Source: Nitrospinota bacterium (GTDB lineage: Bacteria > Nitrospinota_A > UBA7883 > JACRLM01). Taken from it: 64,000 bases of DNA. Under the pieces are notes generated by a model. The model did not search any database. It was given only the letters and a program-made list of their open reading frames with translations, and had not been told where the DNA came from. The DNA is taken from assembly GCA_016208975.1 (NCBI GenBank), contig JACQXA010000004.1, positions 1,861,015 to 1,925,014 on the forward strand, given 5' to 3'. Below, piece after piece: positions 24,050 through 33,154 of the stretch. A program made the translations under genes and the position numbers. Numbering within the stretch: position 1 is the stretch's first letter; every line of letters starts with the position of its first letter.

Positions 24050-25552
24050 ATGTATTCCCTATCCTGCTCCAAACCCTCCATAAGCCGGGAGAGGTTCGCC
24101 GAACTGGCGAAAGAGGGCAATTTAATCCCTGTTTACCGGGAGATTTTCGCGGACCTGGAGACTCCGGTGTCGGCGTTTCTCAAGCTGGGGGACAACCCTT
24201 TTTCCTACCTGCTGGAATCCGTGCAAGGGGGGGAGAAATGGGGCAGGTACACCTTCCTCGGTCAAGCGCCCTCCATAATCCTCAAGTATCACGGGGAAAC
24301 CGTTACCGTTACTGAAAACGGGCAGGAGACGACGCGCAAGGCCGAGGGGGACCCTCTGGATGAATTGAGGCGGCTGATGGCCCGTTACAAGCCTGTGCGG
24401 GTTCCCGGCCTGCCAAGGTTTTATGGCGGGGCTGTGGGGTTTCTTACCTACGACGTGGTGCGGTTCTTCGAAAAAATGCCGCAGACGGCGGTGGACGACC
24501 TTGGCACGCCCGACGCGCTGTTCGCCGTTACGGACACTATACTGATATTCGACAACATATCGAACACCATCAAGGTGGTGTCCAACGCCTATGTGGGCGG
24601 GGAAGCGCCGGAAAAGGCCTACGAAAAAGCGCTTTCAAAAATTGATTCCATCATAGCCCTTCTTAAAAAACCATTGCCCGACATCGAGCCGGTAGTTGGC
24701 GACCCCAATGTGGCTTTTGAGAGCGCCATGGGAAAAGATGTGTTCGAGGGGAACGTTGACCGGTGCAAGGCGTACATAAAAGAAGGTGACATTTTCCAGG
24801 TTGTGCTGGCGCGCAGGCTTAAAGCGAAAATATCGGCCCCGGCCTTTCAGGTTTACCGGGCGTTGCGCGCATTGAACCCGTCGCCGTACATGTACTATCT
24901 CAATTACGGCGGGGTGAAAGTTGTGGGCGCCTCGCCGGAGTCTTTGGCCCGGGTGGAGGATGGGGTGGTTGAGACTCGCCCCATCGCCGGCACACGGCCC
25001 CGGGGAAAGGACGCGGAGGAGGACAGGTTCCTGGCCGAAGACCTGTTGGCCGACGAGAAGGAACGGGCGGAGCATATTATGCTTGTGGACCTGGGGCGCA
25101 ACGACGTGGGCCGGGTGTCCATCGGCGGCACGGTGAAAGTGGACGAGTTCATGAACATCGAAAAATACTCCCACGTCATCCACATAGTCTCAAACGTGAA
25201 AGGGGCGCTCCGCCACGACAAGGACGCGTACGACGCCCTGAGGGCCATTTTCCCGGCCGGCACCCTGTCGGGGGCGCCAAAGATTCGCGCCATGGAGATA
25301 ATCGAGGAGCTGGAGGGGACGCGCCGGGGCATCTACGGTGGCGCGGTGGGTTATTTCTCCTTCTCCGGCAACATGGACATGGCCATTTCCATCCGCACGC
25401 TCCAAATCCAGGATGGGGTGGCCTACCTGGGAGTGGGAGCTGGCATAGTGGCGGATTCCGTCCCCGAGCGGGAGCACCAGGAAACCGACAACAAGGGAAA
25501 AGCCCTCATCCAGGCCGTGCGCATCGCGGAAAACGGCCTGGCCCCGTTATAA
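24050..25552 (+). CDS. trpE: Anthranilate synthase component I
   Basis: A 500-residue chorismate-utilising enzyme that, with a glutamine amidotransferase (TrpG, not in the window), makes anthranilate for tryptophan synthesis. Signatures: N-terminal domain with SYLLESVQGGEKWGRYTFLG (includes the LLES feedback-binding motif), and C-terminal domain with GDIFQVVLARRL, SPYMYYLNYG, VETRPIAGTRPRG, ERAEHIMLVDLGRNDVGRV, FPAGTLSGAPKIRAMEII and AGIVADSVPEREHQET. The length is normal. Para-aminobenzoate synthase is the nearest alternative, but the N-terminal LLES and overall pattern favour TrpE. Adjacent to ridA and apaH in one operon. Confidence 0.95.
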   Translation: MYSLSCSKPSISRERFAELAKEGNLIPVYREIFADLETPVSAFLKLGDNPFSYLLESVQGGEKWGRYTFLGQAPSIILKYHGETVTVTENGQETTRKAEGDPLDELRRLMARYKPVRVPGLPRFYGGAVGFLTYDVVRFFEKMPQTAVDDLGTPDALFAVTDTILIFDNISNTIKVVSNAYVGGEAPEKAYEKALSKIDSIIALLKKPLPDIEPVVGDPNVAFESAMGKDVFEGNVDRCKAYIKEGDIFQVVLARRLKAKISAPAFQVYRALRALNPSPYMYYLNYGGVKVVGASPESLARVEDGVVETRPIAGTRPRGKDAEEDRFLAEDLLADEKERAEHIMLVDLGRNDVGRVSIGGTVKVDEFMNIEKYSHVIHIVSNVKGALRHDKDAYDALRAIFPAGTLSGAPKIRAMEIIEELEGTRRGIYGGAVGYFSFSGNMDMAISIRTLQIQDGVAYLGVGAGIVADSVPEREHQETDNKGKALIQAVRIAENGLAPL

Positions 25553-25558
25553 CGCCCT

Positions 25559-26359
25559 GTGGCCATTTACGCCATTGGCGATATCCAAGGTTGTTTTGAG
25601 CCGCTCCAGCGCCTTCTGGCCGCGATGGAATTCAACCCCGCCAGCGACAAGCTTTGGCTCACCGGAGACATGGTTAACCGTGGCGAAGACTCTTTAAAAG
25701 TTCTGCGGCTGGCCATGAGCCTGGGAACTTCCTGCGTGGCAGTGCTGGGCAACCATGAAATCCACATGCTGGCGGTGTACGCAGGGGCGCGCCACATCCG
25801 CCACAAGGACACATTCCAGGATATTCTTTCCGCTCCAGACGCAGGCCAGATAATTGACTGGCTCAGGAGACGCCCGTTACTGTATGCAGAAGGGGAATAC
25901 TTTCTGGTTCACGCTGGGCTCATGCCACAGTGGTCCGCCCAGGATGCTCTAAAACATGCCGCCGAAGCGGAGTCTGTTCTACGCTCGCACGGATGGAAAG
26001 AGGCCATGGCCGGATTTTTTGGAGACGGGCCGGACCATTGGGACGAAAATTTACCAGGGATGGAGAGGATTCGCTCCATAGTCAACGCCATGGTGAGAAT
26101 GCGGGTAATCACCATGCATGGCAAGATGGATCTCTCGTTCACGGGGCCGCCGGCGGAAGCGCCGCCAGGTTATATCCCATGGAGCCTTCATCCCGGCAGG
26201 ATGACCAAGGATAAAGTGGTGGTCTGCGGCCATTGGGCGGCCCAAGGGGCGGTAATCCGTGAAGATATGATAGCTCTGGACAGCGGATGCGGATGGAAAC
26301 ACGGCCTCACCGGCGCGAGGCTGGACGACAGGAAAATGTTTTTTGTGATGTGCCAGTAA
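25559..26359 (+). CDS. apaH: Symmetrical diadenosine tetraphosphatase
   Basis: A 266-residue metallophosphatase that hydrolyses Ap4A to two ADP (and removes Np4 caps from RNA). The GTG start is 6 nt after the trpE stop. Metal-binding motifs: YAIGDIQGCFEPL (residues 3-15), LTGDMVNRGEDSLKVL, AVLGNHEIHML, EYFLVHAGLMP, and VVCGHWAAQG near the end. The order and length match ApaH of proteobacteria. It is the last gene of the ridA-trpE-apaH run; the next gene is on the opposite strand. Confidence 0.95.
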   Translation: MAIYAIGDIQGCFEPLQRLLAAMEFNPASDKLWLTGDMVNRGEDSLKVLRLAMSLGTSCVAVLGNHEIHMLAVYAGARHIRHKDTFQDILSAPDAGQIIDWLRRRPLLYAEGEYFLVHAGLMPQWSAQDALKHAAEAESVLRSHGWKEAMAGFFGDGPDHWDENLPGMERIRSIVNAMVRMRVITMHGKMDLSFTGPPAEAPPGYIPWSLHPGRMTKDKVVVCGHWAAQGAVIREDMIALDSGCGWKHGLTGARLDDRKMFFVMCQ

Positions 26360-26409
26360 GCCTTAACCCTCGCTGGCAATTGGACAGACCAAACAGCGTT
26401 GGCGGGATT

Positions 26410-27243
26410 TTAAAGGTCCATATCCAGCCGCTTCTTCTTCGGCGGCTCGGCTGGCTTCTCCTCCTTGGCGAGAAGGGGGGAAACCGCGGCGGCGGGAGTG
26501 TCGATATTAAGAAGCCCCGAGATGATGGTTTTCAGCTTCTTGGCCTCCCCCTCCTCCAGTTCGCAGAACTGGAAAGCGATGAGCATAACGTTTCTATCGT
26601 TCGGGTTGTCCCGGTCCGCCTCCATACGCACAATCTCGCCCCGGGCCTTTATCTGTACCCCTGAGGCGTGAATGTCCAGTTCCAGCTCGTCATATATGGA
26701 TACTGAACCATGATGGAAAAGGGGCGTTTTGGCCAACAGCCCCGTTTGCGAAACGTTCACCAGGGAGGCGTTGTACCGGGTTTGCTCGTTAAAGATAAGC
26801 TCTACCTTGTCTTCGCTTAAAGACTTGAACCGGTTCATGGCGCGCCGTTCCAGCAGGCCCATAACCCTGGTGATCTTCTGGATAAGCACAGCCGCGGAGA
26901 AGGGTTTGACTAAATACTCGGAAACCCCCGCTTGGGCCGCCATGATTATGGAGTCCCGGTCGTTCCGGGCCGTGACCATTATAAAAGGGATGTCGGCGGT
27001 GTCCTGATCCTCCCGGATGGTCAGCAGGAACTCGTCCCCGGTCATTCCCGGCATTTCCCAGTCGCTGAGAATCAGGCTTATGGGTGAGCGTCGGCTTTTG
27101 GCCTTTATTATGTCGATAGCCTCGTTGGCGCTGGATACTTGCACGATGCTGGGACAGTTTAGCTGGTTCTTCAGCACCGAGGAGATGAAACGGCGCACCG
27201 TAACATTGTCTTCGGCCACCAGAACGGTCTTATTCTTGAGCAT
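26410..27243 (-). CDS. Receiver-PilZ response regulator
   Basis: A 277-residue protein with a receiver domain (1-125: VAEDNVTVR, phospho-acceptor Asp in LILSDWEMPGMTG, VTARN, YLVKPFS) fused to a PilZ domain (about 135-240: RRAMNRFKSL with the RxxxR motif and NVSQTGLLAK with NxSxxG). It can therefore combine phosphorylation and cyclic-di-GMP binding. The C-terminus is Pro/Lys-rich. It has no DNA-binding domain. It is monocistronic and convergent with apaH. It is one of two PilZ proteins in the window, the other ending the chemosensory operon. Confidence 0.9.
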   Translation of the reverse strand: MLKNKTVLVAEDNVTVRRFISSVLKNQLNCPSIVQVSSANEAIDIIKAKSRRSPISLILSDWEMPGMTGDEFLLTIREDQDTADIPFIMVTARNDRDSIIMAAQAGVSEYLVKPFSAAVLIQKITRVMGLLERRAMNRFKSLSEDKVELIFNEQTRYNASLVNVSQTGLLAKTPLFHHGSVSIYDELELDIHASGVQIKARGEIVRMEADRDNPNDRNVMLIAFQFCELEEGEAKKLKTIISGLLNIDTPAAAVSPLLAKEEKPAEPPKKKRLDMDL

Positions 27244-27469
27244 CTGAAGTCAAATTTGAATTTTGCAGGGAAACTAGAAAATGCATGAGCCCATGATACC
27301 CCAACTCATGGTAAGCGCTAATGATAAATTGAATTTATGCAAAAAGCCATATAAAGAATTTTGAAATGAATGGTTACAAATAAAAAGACCTCGGGTGATT
27401 CCAGGTTCCCAGGTAGCCAAGGTTTGTAAGATAATGCCCTGTCGGTCAAATGAAGGGGATTAATGTTTA

Positions 27470-28234
27470 ATGGGCGGGGTGACAGCCATTGTGCAGGCCA
27501 GGGTGGCATCCACCAGGTTACGAAGGAAGATTTTAGAGCCCGTAGGCGATAAGCCGCTTATCCTCTGGGTGACAAGCCGCCTGCGCGCCGCCGCGCTGGT
27601 GGACGATGTGGTCATCGCCACCAGCCTGTCTCCGGCCGACGACGAGGTTTTTGAGCTGGCCCGGCGCGAGGGTATCCTTTGCCACAGGGGTTCGGAGGAT
27701 GATGTGCTGGACAGGTTCATAGGAGCCGCCAAATTGTGCCCGGCGGACACCATAATACGCGCCACGGGGGACAATCCCCTGCTGGACTCTGTTACCCTTG
27801 ACCTGATGATAAAGTCCCATCTGGATTCCGGGTCCGATTACACCGGGGCCAACGGAGTGGTTCCCTTGGGCTCCACCGCCGAGGTTGTGGCGTTGCATGC
27901 GTTGAAGTCCGCTTGGGAGGAGGCGCGGGAAACCCCATACCGGGAACATGTCACCCCATTCATACACAGCCAGCCTGGACGGTTTAAAGTCCGCGCCGCC
28001 AATCCCGCGGAATATCTGGCCGGTAAAAATTACAGGCTTACCGTGGACACGAACGAAGACCTGGCCCTGATGCGGGTTCTTTGCGCCGAGCTAGGTAAGG
28101 CGGGAAAACCGTTCGATGCGCACGGGGCTGTGGAGCTTTTGGATAGGCGCCCGGAGCTGGTTTCCATCAACATGGAAGTCCTCCAGAAAGACTGGCGCCG
28201 GGAGCTTTCCGGGGGGGGCACAAGCGGCGGTTGA
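27470..28234 (+). CDS. SpsF-like cytidylyltransferase family protein
   Basis: A 254-residue nucleotidyltransferase of the CMP-sugar synthetase type. The N-terminal signature VQARVASTRLRRKIL replaces the common ARxxSxRLPGKxL, followed by VDDVVIATS, CHRGSEDDVLDRFIGAA and ATGDNPLLDS, which holds the metal-binding Asp. These proteins activate acidic sugars for surface polysaccharides or glycosylation. AAGGGG lies upstream of the ATG. It is convergent with a glycosyltransferase gene. The sugar substrate cannot be told. Confidence 0.85.
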   Translation: MGGVTAIVQARVASTRLRRKILEPVGDKPLILWVTSRLRAAALVDDVVIATSLSPADDEVFELARREGILCHRGSEDDVLDRFIGAAKLCPADTIIRATGDNPLLDSVTLDLMIKSHLDSGSDYTGANGVVPLGSTAEVVALHALKSAWEEARETPYREHVTPFIHSQPGRFKVRAANPAEYLAGKNYRLTVDTNEDLALMRVLCAELGKAGKPFDAHGAVELLDRRPELVSINMEVLQKDWRRELSGGGTSGG

Positions 28235-28243
28235 GGATGGCGG

Positions 28244-29062
28244 TTACATCTGCGTGCGATAAAAACTGCCGGAATAAAAACCGAACGCCTGGATGAGCCG
28301 CATATAGATTGAATAGAACATCCACAGCGGATTGCCATTCTGGTACATCCGCCAAAAATCCCGCCATATGCCCCGGAAGAAAATGTCCACGCTCCGGAAC
28401 AGCGGGAACCTTACCCGCCCGCGCAAGGCCCGCGCCAGCCGCTGGTACAGGAGCATGTAGCCGTCCGCGGTGAAGTGGATGAGCGGATGTATGACCGCGT
28501 CCTTGCAATAGGTCACTTTGCCACTGTTCTCTATGGCCCATCCAAGTATGAAATCTTCTATGTACAGGGCCGGGAACGGATTGTCCAGGAAGAACCGCCT
28601 TGAGCCCGCCAGGTTTGAGAACATGAAATGGAAAAACGGCAGACGGCCTGTTTCCTCGGCCTTTTTCAGATCCACCGCAAAATCGTTCTGGATGAAAAAA
28701 TTCGTGTAAAGGTCCTGGGCCATCCGCCCTGCCACGGCGTCCACGTCGCCCCAAATAATCGGGTGGGTCAGCCTTTCCATCCACACCTGGTTTGAGGGGA
28801 CCAGCGACGAGTCCAGAAATACGATGACATCGTCATCCCGCTCAGCGATGGCCCGGTTGACGGCGGAGCCGTACAGAAGGTCCGGCACGACAATGATGGC
28901 GCTGGACCGTTTCTCGATCCTCTTCATGCTGGCGTCCGAAAGGTCGTAAGGAATGAACGATACTATCTCCATGGGCGGCTCGCTTTGTCTGGGCAAAACG
29001 CTCATAAGCTCCCCCACGGCGTAAGGGTCGTCGTGTATCAACGCGTAAACGGTGACTTTCAT
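28244..29062 (-). CDS. Glycosyltransferase family 2-like protein
   Basis: A 272-residue protein with a GT-A type fold: KVTVYALIHDDPYAVGELM at the start, then IIVVPDLLYGSAVNRAIAE, DDVIVFLDSSLVPSNQVWME (acidic metal-binding region) and YIEDFILGWAIENSG (the acceptor-base ED motif). The C-terminal third is aromatic and basic and may contact the membrane. Its start overlaps the upstream HisA-like gene by 4 nt, so both are translated from one transcript. The next gene along, on the other strand, is an SpsF-like transferase. It probably adds a sugar to a glycan; the substrate is unknown. Confidence 0.8.
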   Translation of the reverse strand: MKVTVYALIHDDPYAVGELMSVLPRQSEPPMEIVSFIPYDLSDASMKRIEKRSSAIIVVPDLLYGSAVNRAIAERDDDVIVFLDSSLVPSNQVWMERLTHPIIWGDVDAVAGRMAQDLYTNFFIQNDFAVDLKKAEETGRLPFFHFMFSNLAGSRRFFLDNPFPALYIEDFILGWAIENSGKVTYCKDAVIHPLIHFTADGYMLLYQRLARALRGRVRFPLFRSVDIFFRGIWRDFWRMYQNGNPLWMFYSIYMRLIQAFGFYSGSFYRTQM

Positions 29063-29736
29063 ATGGCCTGTTGGCTCTCCAAAAGAACTCCATCATGCAG
29101 GGCCGTGGAGACCAGCGCCCCGCCATACCCGGCTTTTTCCAGCGACATTATATCGCCGCAGGAAGTCACGCCGCCTCCATAAAGCCATTCCTCCCCGGAA
29201 AAGGGGCTCAACGCGGCGGCAGGGTTGAATCCCCTTCCGCCAACGGCTTCCAGCCGGAGATGGATGTATTTTCGATGACCCGCCCTCCTGAGGATTTCCA
29301 GCGCCATGGCTATTGTCATCCCCTTTTTAGCGGAGACCAGTTCGCCGTTCTTCGTGTCCAGTGAAAAAAAGGCGTTGGGCGATTCCTTTACAGCCTCCCA
29401 CCGCGTAAATGTCTCCACGCCGATAACCGGGGTTATGGCTGGGCTCTCCAGGATGTCTTCCTGTGAGGTATAGCCGCCGTCCACAAGAAACCGGGCGCCG
29501 CTCCGCTCCGCCAGCTCTTTTATCACCGCCTGGTTGTCACCCTGTTTCATTATCGCGTTCAAATCAGCTATATAGAATAGCTCAAAGTTGAAAGATTCCA
29601 TCAACCGCTCCACGAAATGAAACGGGCCCGCGTTTTTTAGCAATGGTGACACCAATGGCTTGTACTGGCTACGCAACCCTCCGGCGGCCCGCACTACCTG
29701 GCCGTTCAAAATGTCCATTACCGGGATGATTTTCAT
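29059..29736 (-). CDS. HisA-related TIM-barrel protein of unknown function (COG1411 type)
   Basis: A 225-residue protein resembling ProFAR isomerase HisA: KIIPVMDILNGQVVRA with the first catalytic Asp, YIADLNAIMKQGDN, FLVDGGYTS, and a C-terminal LYGGGVTSCGDI. It aligns with a group related to HisA rather than with HisA itself (VVRAAGGLRSQYKPLVSPL replaces the usual KGD segment). The second catalytic Asp position falls at SLDTKNGE. Related genes occur in archaea and some methylotrophs. A TTG at 29772 would add 12 residues; the ATG at 29736 gives the normal barrel start. It is joined to a glycosyltransferase gene by a 4-nt overlap, not to histidine genes, so the substrate is open. Confidence 0.7.
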   Translation of the reverse strand: MKIIPVMDILNGQVVRAAGGLRSQYKPLVSPLLKNAGPFHFVERLMESFNFELFYIADLNAIMKQGDNQAVIKELAERSGARFLVDGGYTSQEDILESPAITPVIGVETFTRWEAVKESPNAFFSLDTKNGELVSAKKGMTIAMALEILRRAGHRKYIHLRLEAVGGRGFNPAAALSPFSGEEWLYGGGVTSCGDIMSLEKAGYGGALVSTALHDGVLLESQQAI

Positions 29737-29928
29737 GGGCGGTTTAATTTGCGCTAATGGCCTTTGGTTCAACTGACCGTCTATGGACGTTAAGAATACC
29801 CGCCCGCGACCCCTGTTGAAAATAAAAAAGGCCGCAGTTCCTGCCGGTCTTGATAACTTGCGCCGGTGTCTGCCAAAATGGCTTCATCATGATGCAGTCT
29901 AAATCACCTGTCGAGGGCCGTAAACCCC

Positions 29929-31230
29929 ATGGATTATAAAAAGGCCCAGGCTTATCTGGATTCGCTGAGTTTCCGGGGAATGAAGCTGGGGCTGGCCAAC
30001 ACTTCAGCCCTGCTTTCGGCGCTGGGCGACCCCCATCTGGCCGTGAAAACGGTTCACGTGGGAGGCACCAACGGCAAAGGCTCCACATCCGCCATGGTCG
30101 CCTCTATCGTCTCGCTCGCCGGAATAAAATGCGGGCTATATGTCTCCCCCCATTTGCAGACATTCCGGGAGCGCATAAGCGTGGACGGGGAGATGATAAC
30201 AAAACCGCAAGCCGCGCGGCTGGTTGGCAGGGTCAAAGAAGCCGCTGAAAAAATGGCCGACCCGGTGACTTACTTTGAGTTTATGACCGCCATGGCGTTC
30301 CTGCATTTCGCCGAGGAGAAAGTGGGGCTTGCGGTGATGGAAGTGGGGATGGGCGGCAGGTTCGACTCCACCAACGTAACCACTCCCGAAGTGACGGTGA
30401 TAACCAGCGTTGCCATGGATCACCGCCAACATCTGGGGGGCTCGCTGGAAAAGATCGCCGCGGAAAAATGCGGCATCATAAAGCCCGGCGCGCCGGTGGT
30501 TACCGCCGTCCGCCAGCCTCATGTGGTTGGAGTGGCGCTGGCGGCGGCCGAAGGGCGGCGGGCGCCAGTCAGCCTGTTAGGACGGGATTTTCATTGCAGG
30601 CGCACGGGCTTTTTCGAGGGTGGCGAGAGGTTTTATTTCAGATCCGGAGCCACCGTATTTAAAGAAGCCACCGTGTCTTTAGTGGGCCGCCAACAGATTC
30701 TCAACGCATCCATGGCCATCCAGGTGGCGCTATTGTTGCGTGAGAGGGGCTATCGTATCGATGACCGGTCCATTATCGCCGCCCTCGGTTCCATCTCCTG
30801 CCCCGGAAGGTTCGAGATGGTTTCGGAAAAGCCAGCGATAATCCTGGATGGGGCGCACAATCCAAGGGCCTGCTCGGTACTGCGGGAAACATTGTTGGAG
30901 CGGTTCGGGGCGGGCCGGGTGGATTTTGTGTTCGGGGCCATGGCCGACAAGGAGTTCAAGCGGATGATCCGCAACCTTCTGCCTGTGGCCGCAAGCTTCA
31001 CTTTTTTCAGCCCCTCCGTGCCCAGGGCCGCCGACCCCCAAATCTTCCAGCGGGCGCTGAAAAACAGCGGGGCCAAAGTACCTTCCCGGGTAATAGGGCC
31101 GGTGGACGAATTGATGGGATGGATAGGCTCACGGAAACCTGAACGAGTGATTCTCGTCACCGGCTCGTTTTACACAGTAGGGGAGATCCGCGCGAAGCTA
31201 TCAGGCGGGAAGGTGGAAGACCGGGCGTAA
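29929..31230 (+). CDS. folC: Folylpolyglutamate/dihydrofolate synthase
   Basis: A 433-residue Mur-ligase-family enzyme that adds glutamate to dihydropteroate or folates. The ATP-binding loop is VGGTNGKGSTSAMV (residues 46-59), followed by YVSPHLQTFRERI, FEFMTAMAF, EVGMGGRFDSTNV, SVAMDHRQHLG, and in the C-terminal domain LDGAHNPRA. All are characteristic. Length normal. It has a divergent neighbour on the other strand. folD (52.5 kb) is the other folate gene in the window. Confidence 0.95.
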   Translation: MDYKKAQAYLDSLSFRGMKLGLANTSALLSALGDPHLAVKTVHVGGTNGKGSTSAMVASIVSLAGIKCGLYVSPHLQTFRERISVDGEMITKPQAARLVGRVKEAAEKMADPVTYFEFMTAMAFLHFAEEKVGLAVMEVGMGGRFDSTNVTTPEVTVITSVAMDHRQHLGGSLEKIAAEKCGIIKPGAPVVTAVRQPHVVGVALAAAEGRRAPVSLLGRDFHCRRTGFFEGGERFYFRSGATVFKEATVSLVGRQQILNASMAIQVALLLRERGYRIDDRSIIAALGSISCPGRFEMVSEKPAIILDGAHNPRACSVLRETLLERFGAGRVDFVFGAMADKEFKRMIRNLLPVAASFTFFSPSVPRAADPQIFQRALKNSGAKVPSRVIGPVDELMGWIGSRKPERVILVTGSFYTVGEIRAKLSGGKVEDRA

Positions 31231-31251
31231 TAAAACCCCCGGCCTATGCCG

Positions 31252-32301
31252 TCAGTCCTTCAATTCCCGCAGGCGCCCCAGTGACTCGTTGAATGGAGGA
31301 TAGGCAACCCCACGCTCGGTAATAATCGCCGTGATAAGCTCCGCAGGCGTCACATCGAAAGCAGGGTTGAACACGCCCACCCCTTCCGGCGCGATGGAGT
31401 ATGCTCCCATCACATGGGTCACCTCTTTTGGGTCGCGCTCCTCTATGGGTATCTGGCTACCGTCATGTTTGCCGAAATCTATGGTGGACATGGGCGCCGC
31501 CACATAAAACGGCACGTTGTGGCGCCTGGCCAGCACAGCCACCGAATAGGTGCCTATCTTGTTGGCGGTGTCGCCGTTGGCGGCTATCCTGTCGGCCCCC
31601 ACTATCACCTTGTTCACCCGGCCCAGCTTCATAAGATGGCCCGACATGTTGTCGGAAATAAGGGTGACGGGGATTTTTTCCTTCATAAGCTCCCAAGTGG
31701 TCAGCCTTGCCCCCTGGAGCCACGGCCTGGTCTCGTCGGCGAACACGGTAACCTGTTTGCCCTGCAGATGCGCCGCTTTAATCACCCCAAGGGCCGTGCC
31801 ATATTCCCCGGCGGTGGCCAGGGCCCCGGCGTTGCAATGGGTGAGGATGGCGTCGCCTTTGGCGAAAAGGGCCGCGCCGTTTTCGGCCATCCTGCGGTTG
31901 ATGGCCAGGTCTTCCTTGTAGATTCTAACGGCCTCTTCCTCAAGCCGTTTTTTAAGGCCGTCGATTCCTTCGCTTATGGAGCCCGAGGCCACGGCGCGCA
32001 TCCTGTCTATCGCCCAGAAAAGGTTCACCGCCGTGGGGCGGGAGGCCGCCAGGGTGGATAGCGCCTTGTCGAATTCCACCATGAACGTTGAATGGTCACG
32101 CGCCTCTATGGCCTTAGCCCCCAGCGCCGCGCCCATGGCCGCCGCCACGCCTATGGCTGGCGCGCCGCGAACCACCATGTCTTTTATGGCCTGGGCCACG
32201 CCGGCGTAGGTGGTGTACTCCAGGTAAGTCTCCTCGCTGGGGAGCTTGCGTTGATCCAGAAGCCTTGCGCGGCCATTTCTCCATTCAACGGTCTTGAACA
32301 T
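31252..32301 (-). CDS. mtnA: S-methyl-5-thioribose-1-phosphate isomerase
   Basis: A 349-residue enzyme of methionine salvage, converting methylthioribose-1-phosphate to methylthioribulose-1-phosphate. Signatures: VRGAPAIGVAAAMG, LTHCNAGALATAGEYG with the catalytic Cys, FADETRPWLQGARLT, VIVGADRIAANGDTANKIGTY with the catalytic Asp, and AFDVTPAELITAIITE. Length matches. The eIF2B-like fold is shared, but these motifs are specific to MtnA. Other salvage enzymes are not in the window. It is convergent with folC and lies downstream of cvpA-like genes. Confidence 0.95.
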   Translation of the reverse strand: MFKTVEWRNGRARLLDQRKLPSEETYLEYTTYAGVAQAIKDMVVRGAPAIGVAAAMGAALGAKAIEARDHSTFMVEFDKALSTLAASRPTAVNLFWAIDRMRAVASGSISEGIDGLKKRLEEEAVRIYKEDLAINRRMAENGAALFAKGDAILTHCNAGALATAGEYGTALGVIKAAHLQGKQVTVFADETRPWLQGARLTTWELMKEKIPVTLISDNMSGHLMKLGRVNKVIVGADRIAANGDTANKIGTYSVAVLARRHNVPFYVAAPMSTIDFGKHDGSQIPIEERDPKEVTHVMGAYSIAPEGVGVFNPAFDVTPAELITAIITERGVAYPPFNESLGRLRELKD

Positions 32302-32335
32302 TTTCCACCTTATTTAAAAGGGGCGAATAGGGCTT

Positions 32336-33145
32336 TTAGCGCCCCCGCCCGGGTTTTTCCGCCCGCTCCAACAGCTTTTCCATCTCGCGCCGGTCGTAGT
32401 CGGTTATGTCGTCCTTCTCAGGCTTTTTACCTATGTCTTTGGGTTTGGCGGGAGCTTTCTTGCTTCCGGAATCCTTAGGCTTGACGTTCTCGCGCGGTTC
32501 TTTAGGCGCTTCATCCGCAGGAGCCTTTTTGGCCTGGGATTTCTTTTCCTCCCCATTGTTCAACAGCCCTTCGGCGGCCTTGATGCTGTCGGTGATCTTT
32601 TTGGCCCTATCTTTGGCCTCCCGGGTCTTCTCCACGGTTACCTTGGCCGCGCCCTCCAGGTCTGAAGCCAGGTTGGGCGCCAGTTTGGCCATTCCCAGCC
32701 TGCCCAGGTTTATCAGGACAGGAGCCGCCACAGAGCCTTCGGCCATTTCCTCTTTCAAAGCCGGTACCAGCGCCAGCGGGTAAACGATGATAGCCAGGAT
32801 AAGGCAACCTTTCACAAGGCCCAAGCCTGCCCCGGCGGTTTTGTCCACCACCGAAAGCGCCGATGAAATATGAAGGACGCGGCGGACGAATATGCCAGTT
32901 ACCACCACCAATGTAACCGTCAGGAAAAAGAGCGCCGCGAAAGCGGCTATGTCCGCCAGGGTCCCCTCGCCGAAGAACTTGGCGAATAGAGGGGTGGCGC
33001 CGGGATAATAGCGCGAGGCCATGAAATAACCGGCAACCACGGAAAAAAGGGAAAACGCCTCCCGCGCAAAACCCCTGAAGAATGACCAAACCATCGAGGC
33101 CGTAAGAAATACGGCCACGAATATGTCGAACCAGTGGATGGACAA
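32336..33145 (-). CDS. CvpA family membrane protein
   Basis: A 269-residue protein with four membrane segments in the first 115 residues (IFVAVFLTASMVWSFFRGF, LFSVVAGYFMASRYY, IAAFAALFFLTVTLVVVTGI, GLGLVKGCLILAIIVYPLAL) in the pattern of CvpA. The last 90 residues are highly charged, rich in Lys/Ala/Pro, and probably disordered in the cytoplasm. CvpA is linked to envelope stability and colicin V production; its molecular function is not known. Just upstream on the same strand lies a membrane-anchored TPR protein 9 nt away, so the two form an operon. Confidence 0.85.
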   Translation of the reverse strand: MSIHWFDIFVAVFLTASMVWSFFRGFAREAFSLFSVVAGYFMASRYYPGATPLFAKFFGEGTLADIAAFAALFFLTVTLVVVTGIFVRRVLHISSALSVVDKTAGAGLGLVKGCLILAIIVYPLALVPALKEEMAEGSVAAPVLINLGRLGMAKLAPNLASDLEGAAKVTVEKTREAKDRAKKITDSIKAAEGLLNNGEEKKSQAKKAPADEAPKEPRENVKPKDSGSKKAPAKPKDIGKKPEKDDITDYDRREMEKLLERAEKPGRGR

Positions 33146-33154
33146 GAGGCGCCC

